Shown: piece by piece, positions 5,881-8,089 of the stretch
Numbering within the stretch: position 1 is the first letter of the stretch
Layout of the letters: each line of letters begins with the position of its first letter
From: an uncultured Phascolarctobacterium sp.
GTDB lineage: Bacteria > Bacillota > Negativicutes > Acidaminococcales > Acidaminococcaceae
Assembly (NCBI GenBank): GCA_900554395.1
Contig: USHB01000060.1
Location: 1-8,089 of the forward strand
Direction of reading: 5' to 3'
DNA: 8,089 nt
Translations under genes and position numbers: made by a program
The notes under the pieces: generated by a model
What the model was told of the DNA's origin: nothing
Databases searched by the model: none
What the model saw: only the letters and a program-made list of their open reading frames with translations

Positions 5881-6798
5881 TTAATTATCAACTGTTCTTG
5901 CGCCTTCCGTATCAAGTTTTAAAACATGGTACACTGCCTGCTGACCTGCTTTTTCAAAAGCCTGCTGCATGGCAAGCCCTATTTTTTCGCAATCTGCCTT
6001 CGGGCTGGCATAAGCCATTAAGGTAGAACCCGCACCGCTGATAATTGCGCCGTAAGCGCCGGCGTTTTTAGCTGCTTTAAACACCGCCTGCGTGCCGTTA
6101 ATAAGCGGCATGCGGTAAGGCTGGTGCAGTTTGTCTTCCAGTGCGTCCGGCAGATACTGGTATTCGCCTGTTAACAGCGTGCTTACCAAAAGCGCGCTGC
6201 GCCCGGCATTAAATACCGCATCCTTGTGGCTTACGGTTTCAGGTATCGCCTGCCGCGCTTTTGCTGTGGAAAGCGGCTCTGCCGGAACGGCGGCAATAAA
6301 GCGCAGTTCGCGCGCCGGTATAAAGCGCAGGCTGTTTGCCTTGCCGTAAGCCATATAACTTACGGTAAAGCCGCCCAAAAGTGCCGGTGCTACATTATCC
6401 GGATGCCCTTCAATTTCCGTAGCGTAATTTACAAGCTGCTCTTTGGTTAAAGTATTGCCTGTTAAGTAATTGGCTGCCATCAGCCCTGCCACAATGGCGG
6501 TGCTGCTGCTGCCAAGCCCGCGCGAAAGCGGTATGCGGTTATGCATGGTAACTTTTAAACCGGTATAGCGGCGGTCTGTCAGTTCATTCCATAAGCGGAA
6601 AAACGATGAAAACGCCAGATTTTTACCGCTGGCGTGCAGCCGCCCGCTGCCCTCGCCCGTTACTTCAAGTTCAAAACCGCGTTTGGTAAGTTCATAAGTA
6701 AATTCGTTATATAAGTTGCAGGCTGCGCCCAAAACATCAAACCCCGGCCCGCAGTTTGCCGAAGTTGCAGGCACAATAACCTTTACAGAGGTTCTCAT
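5881..6798 (-). CDS. thrB: Homoserine kinase
   Basis: It phosphorylates L-homoserine with ATP to O-phosphohomoserine, the substrate of threonine synthase, in the cytoplasm. The 305-residue protein is a typical GHMP kinase: motif 1 VPATSANCGPGFDVLG (9-24), the ATP-binding motif PLSRGLGSSSTAIVAG (90-105), EGHPDN at 130-135 with the likely catalytic acid E130, STAKAR with R182, and the C-terminal glycine-rich motif SGAGST (254-259). These together are specific for ThrB rather than mevalonate or shikimate kinases of the family. The ATG lies 5 nt after the hom stop codon, with GGAG 8 nt upstream inside the end of hom, so the two are surely co-transcribed. No thrC follows; threonine synthase must be elsewhere or upstream of the window. 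No terminator is seen between thrB and the tRNA. Confidence 0.96.
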   Translation of the reverse strand: MRTSVKVIVPATSANCGPGFDVLGAACNLYNEFTYELTKRGFELEVTGEGSGRLHASGKNLAFSSFFRLWNELTDRRYTGLKVTMHNRIPLSRGLGSSSTAIVAGLMAANYLTGNTLTKEQLVNYATEIEGHPDNVAPALLGGFTVSYMAYGKANSLRFIPARELRFIAAVPAEPLSTAKARQAIPETVSHKDAVFNAGRSALLVSTLLTGEYQYLPDALEDKLHQPYRMPLINGTQAVFKAAKNAGAYGAIISGAGSTLMAYASPKADCEKIGLAMQQAFEKAGQQAVYHVLKLDTEGARTVDN

Positions 6799-6803
6799 TG
6801 CCT

Positions 6804-8089
6804 TTACTCCACGCTGTCATCTTCTACATGGATGACGCTGCAAACCTCTTTAATGACAGGCAACCCTCTCAAAGTCTGCACTGCCATCTGCATATCAAGT
6901 TCCGAAACATGATAGGTAATTACTACAAGTTCTGCAATCTTGTCGCCTACCATTTGTTTTTGGATAACTTTTTTAAGGCCTACGTTCTGTGCGGCAAAAG
7001 CTGCGGCAATAGCTGCCAGTACGCCCGGTCTGTCTGCAACGTGCAGACGGATATAAAACGGCGAAAGCATATCTTCGAGCTTGCACAGATGCTTTTCATC
7101 AAAACAGGTGCAGTTAATGCGCCCGGTAGATTGATGCACCATATTGCGCGCAACGTCGATAATATCGCCGCAAACGGCGCTTGCAGTAGGCAAACCGCCT
7201 GCGCCGCGCCCCATAAACATAGCTTCGCCAAGTGCATCGCCTTCCACAAACACGGCGTTAAACACATCGTTTACACCTGCCAGCGGATGGCTTACCGGCA
7301 GCATGGTAGGCCTTACGCATACGGTAATGCCCTTTTCTTCATCATGTTTGGCAACGGCAAGCAGTTTAATGGTATAGCCAAGTTCTTTGGCATAATCAAT
7401 ATCGCACAGTTTTAAACTTTCAATGCCCGATACCATGACATCATCAAGGCTGATGCGCGTATTAAACGCTATGGATGCCAGAATAACCAGTTTGCGTGCA
7501 GCGTCCAGTCCGCCTACATCGGCAGTCGGGTCAGATTCAGCATAGCCTTTTTCCTGCGCTTCACGCAGAACATCATCATAATCCATATTATCGTGCAGCA
7601 TTTTGGTAAGCATATAATTGGTGGTTCCATTTACAATGCCCATAACAGATGTTATGCGGTTTGCCGCCAGGCACGATTTTAACGGGCGGATAATAGGTAT
7701 GCCGCCGCCTACTGCGCCTTCAAACATGAAATCAACATTGTGGGTTTCTGCCAGAGGAAAAAGTTCCTTGCCATATCTTGCAAGCACATCCTTATTGGCA
7801 GTTACAACATTTTTGCCGTGCTCCAGTGCTGAAGCAATATATTCTTTCGCAGGATGCTCGCGCCCGATAAGTTCAACGATAATATCAATTTCCGGGTCGT
7901 TTACGATATCCTCAAAATTATCCGTAACGGTATATTTTTTGCTTAGTTCTTCCGCTTTTGCCTTATTGCGGACTAAAACTTTTTTTATTTTTATTTTGCA
8001 GCCTGCCTTTTTGGCAATTTCGGTACTGTTGCTTTCCAGCACATGCATTACGCCGCCGGCAACCGTACCTGCGCCCAAAAGGCCGACAT
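6804..8089 (-). CDS. hom: Homoserine dehydrogenase with ACT domain (5' end cut by window)
   Basis: It reduces aspartate 4-semialdehyde to homoserine with NAD(P)H, the branch-point step to threonine and methionine. Translation is open to the window edge. The first whole codons give VGLLGAGTVAGGV, the Rossmann dinucleotide loop (GAGTVAGG), so only a few N-terminal residues should be missing; 427 residues are visible against a usual 425-440. A TTG at 8078 could be taken as a start but falls inside this motif. Counting from the first whole codon, the catalytic domain shows EGAVGGGIPIIRPL (123-136), GIVNGTTNYML (150-160) and DPTADVGGLDAARK (186-199), where the Asp and Lys of GLDAARK match the catalytic pair of the family. 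A C-terminal ACT domain (about 345-425, with ADRPGVLAAIA) suggests feedback control by an amino acid, likely threonine. There is no fused aspartokinase domain. Confidence 0.96.
   Translation of the reverse strand, partial: VGLLGAGTVAGGVMHVLESNSTEIAKKAGCKIKIKKVLVRNKAKAEELSKKYTVTDNFEDIVNDPEIDIIVELIGREHPAKEYIASALEHGKNVVTANKDVLARYGKELFPLAETHNVDFMFEGAVGGGIPIIRPLKSCLAANRITSVMGIVNGTTNYMLTKMLHDNMDYDDVLREAQEKGYAESDPTADVGGLDAARKLVILASIAFNTRISLDDVMVSGIESLKLCDIDYAKELGYTIKLLAVAKHDEEKGITVCVRPTMLPVSHPLAGVNDVFNAVFVEGDALGEAMFMGRGAGGLPTASAVCGDIIDVARNMVHQSTGRINCTCFDEKHLCKLEDMLSPFYIRLHVADRPGVLAAIAAAFAAQNVGLKKVIQKQMVGDKIAELVVITYHVSELDMQMAVQTLRGLPVIKEVCSVIHVEDDSVE

Noticed and set aside
6798..7415. A 205-codon open frame on the plus strand starting at the thrB start codon
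   Set aside because: It is antisense to the conserved hom C-terminal half including the ACT domain; its composition (rich in His, Cys and Asn) looks like reverse-strand noise.
1..8089. CRISPR array, insertion sequence, prophage, toxin-antitoxin or other defence system
   Set aside because: I saw no spaced direct repeats, transposase or integrase motifs, or small paired genes. All sizeable frames not listed are antisense or out-of-frame shadows of the listed genes.

Overview
The window reads as an ordinary bacterial chromosome segment. It has about eight protein genes and one tRNA, all on the minus strand, so transcription runs from high to low coordinates. Gene content and style are housekeeping: textbook Shine-Dalgarno (SD) sites, sigma-A-type promoters, short gene gaps and moderate GC. 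The mix of threonine synthesis, release factor 3, phosphatidylethanolamine synthesis and a WecB/TagA/CpsF glycosyltransferase would fit a Firmicute, possibly a diderm Negativicute. That assignment is inference, because no 16S rRNA or similar marker is present.

In transcription order: (1) 8089-5881 holds homoserine dehydrogenase (hom, N-terminus cut by the window edge) and homoserine kinase (thrB), 5 nt apart, two successive steps from aspartate semialdehyde to O-phosphohomoserine. (2) 5877-5701 is a compact tRNA-Pro(GGG) unit. It has a promoter with perfect consensus -35 and -10 boxes at 17-bp spacing, a 74-nt tRNA without encoded CCA, and a strong intrinsic terminator. No terminator separates thrB from the tRNA, so thrB transcripts probably run through it. 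(3) 5674-2755 is a tight cluster with 11-nt gaps: an unrecognised four-cysteine zinc-ribbon protein, peptide chain release factor 3 (prfC), and a WecB/TagA/CpsF-family glycosyltransferase. I see no promoter between the tRNA terminator and the first of these genes. (4) 2749-46 is a membrane-envelope operon behind its own clear promoter: phosphatidylserine decarboxylase (psd), phosphatidylserine synthase (pssA, overlapping psd by 1 nt) and a membrane-embedded family 2 glycosyltransferase. PssA makes phosphatidylserine from CDP-diacylglycerol and Psd decarboxylates it to phosphatidylethanolamine. The glycosyltransferase product is unknown.

The most interesting non-coding signal is between the glycosyltransferase at 2755-3486 and psd. 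A 37-nt imperfect palindrome ends in a run of T on the minus strand and overlaps the -10 box and predicted start site of the psd promoter. It could be a terminator seen only by read-through RNA, an operator, or both. I found no phage, insertion sequence, CRISPR array or defence system, and no gene-free stretch over 300 bases. I do not see an obviously new multi-gene system. The open questions are the unknown zinc-ribbon partner of prfC and the two regulatory junctions.
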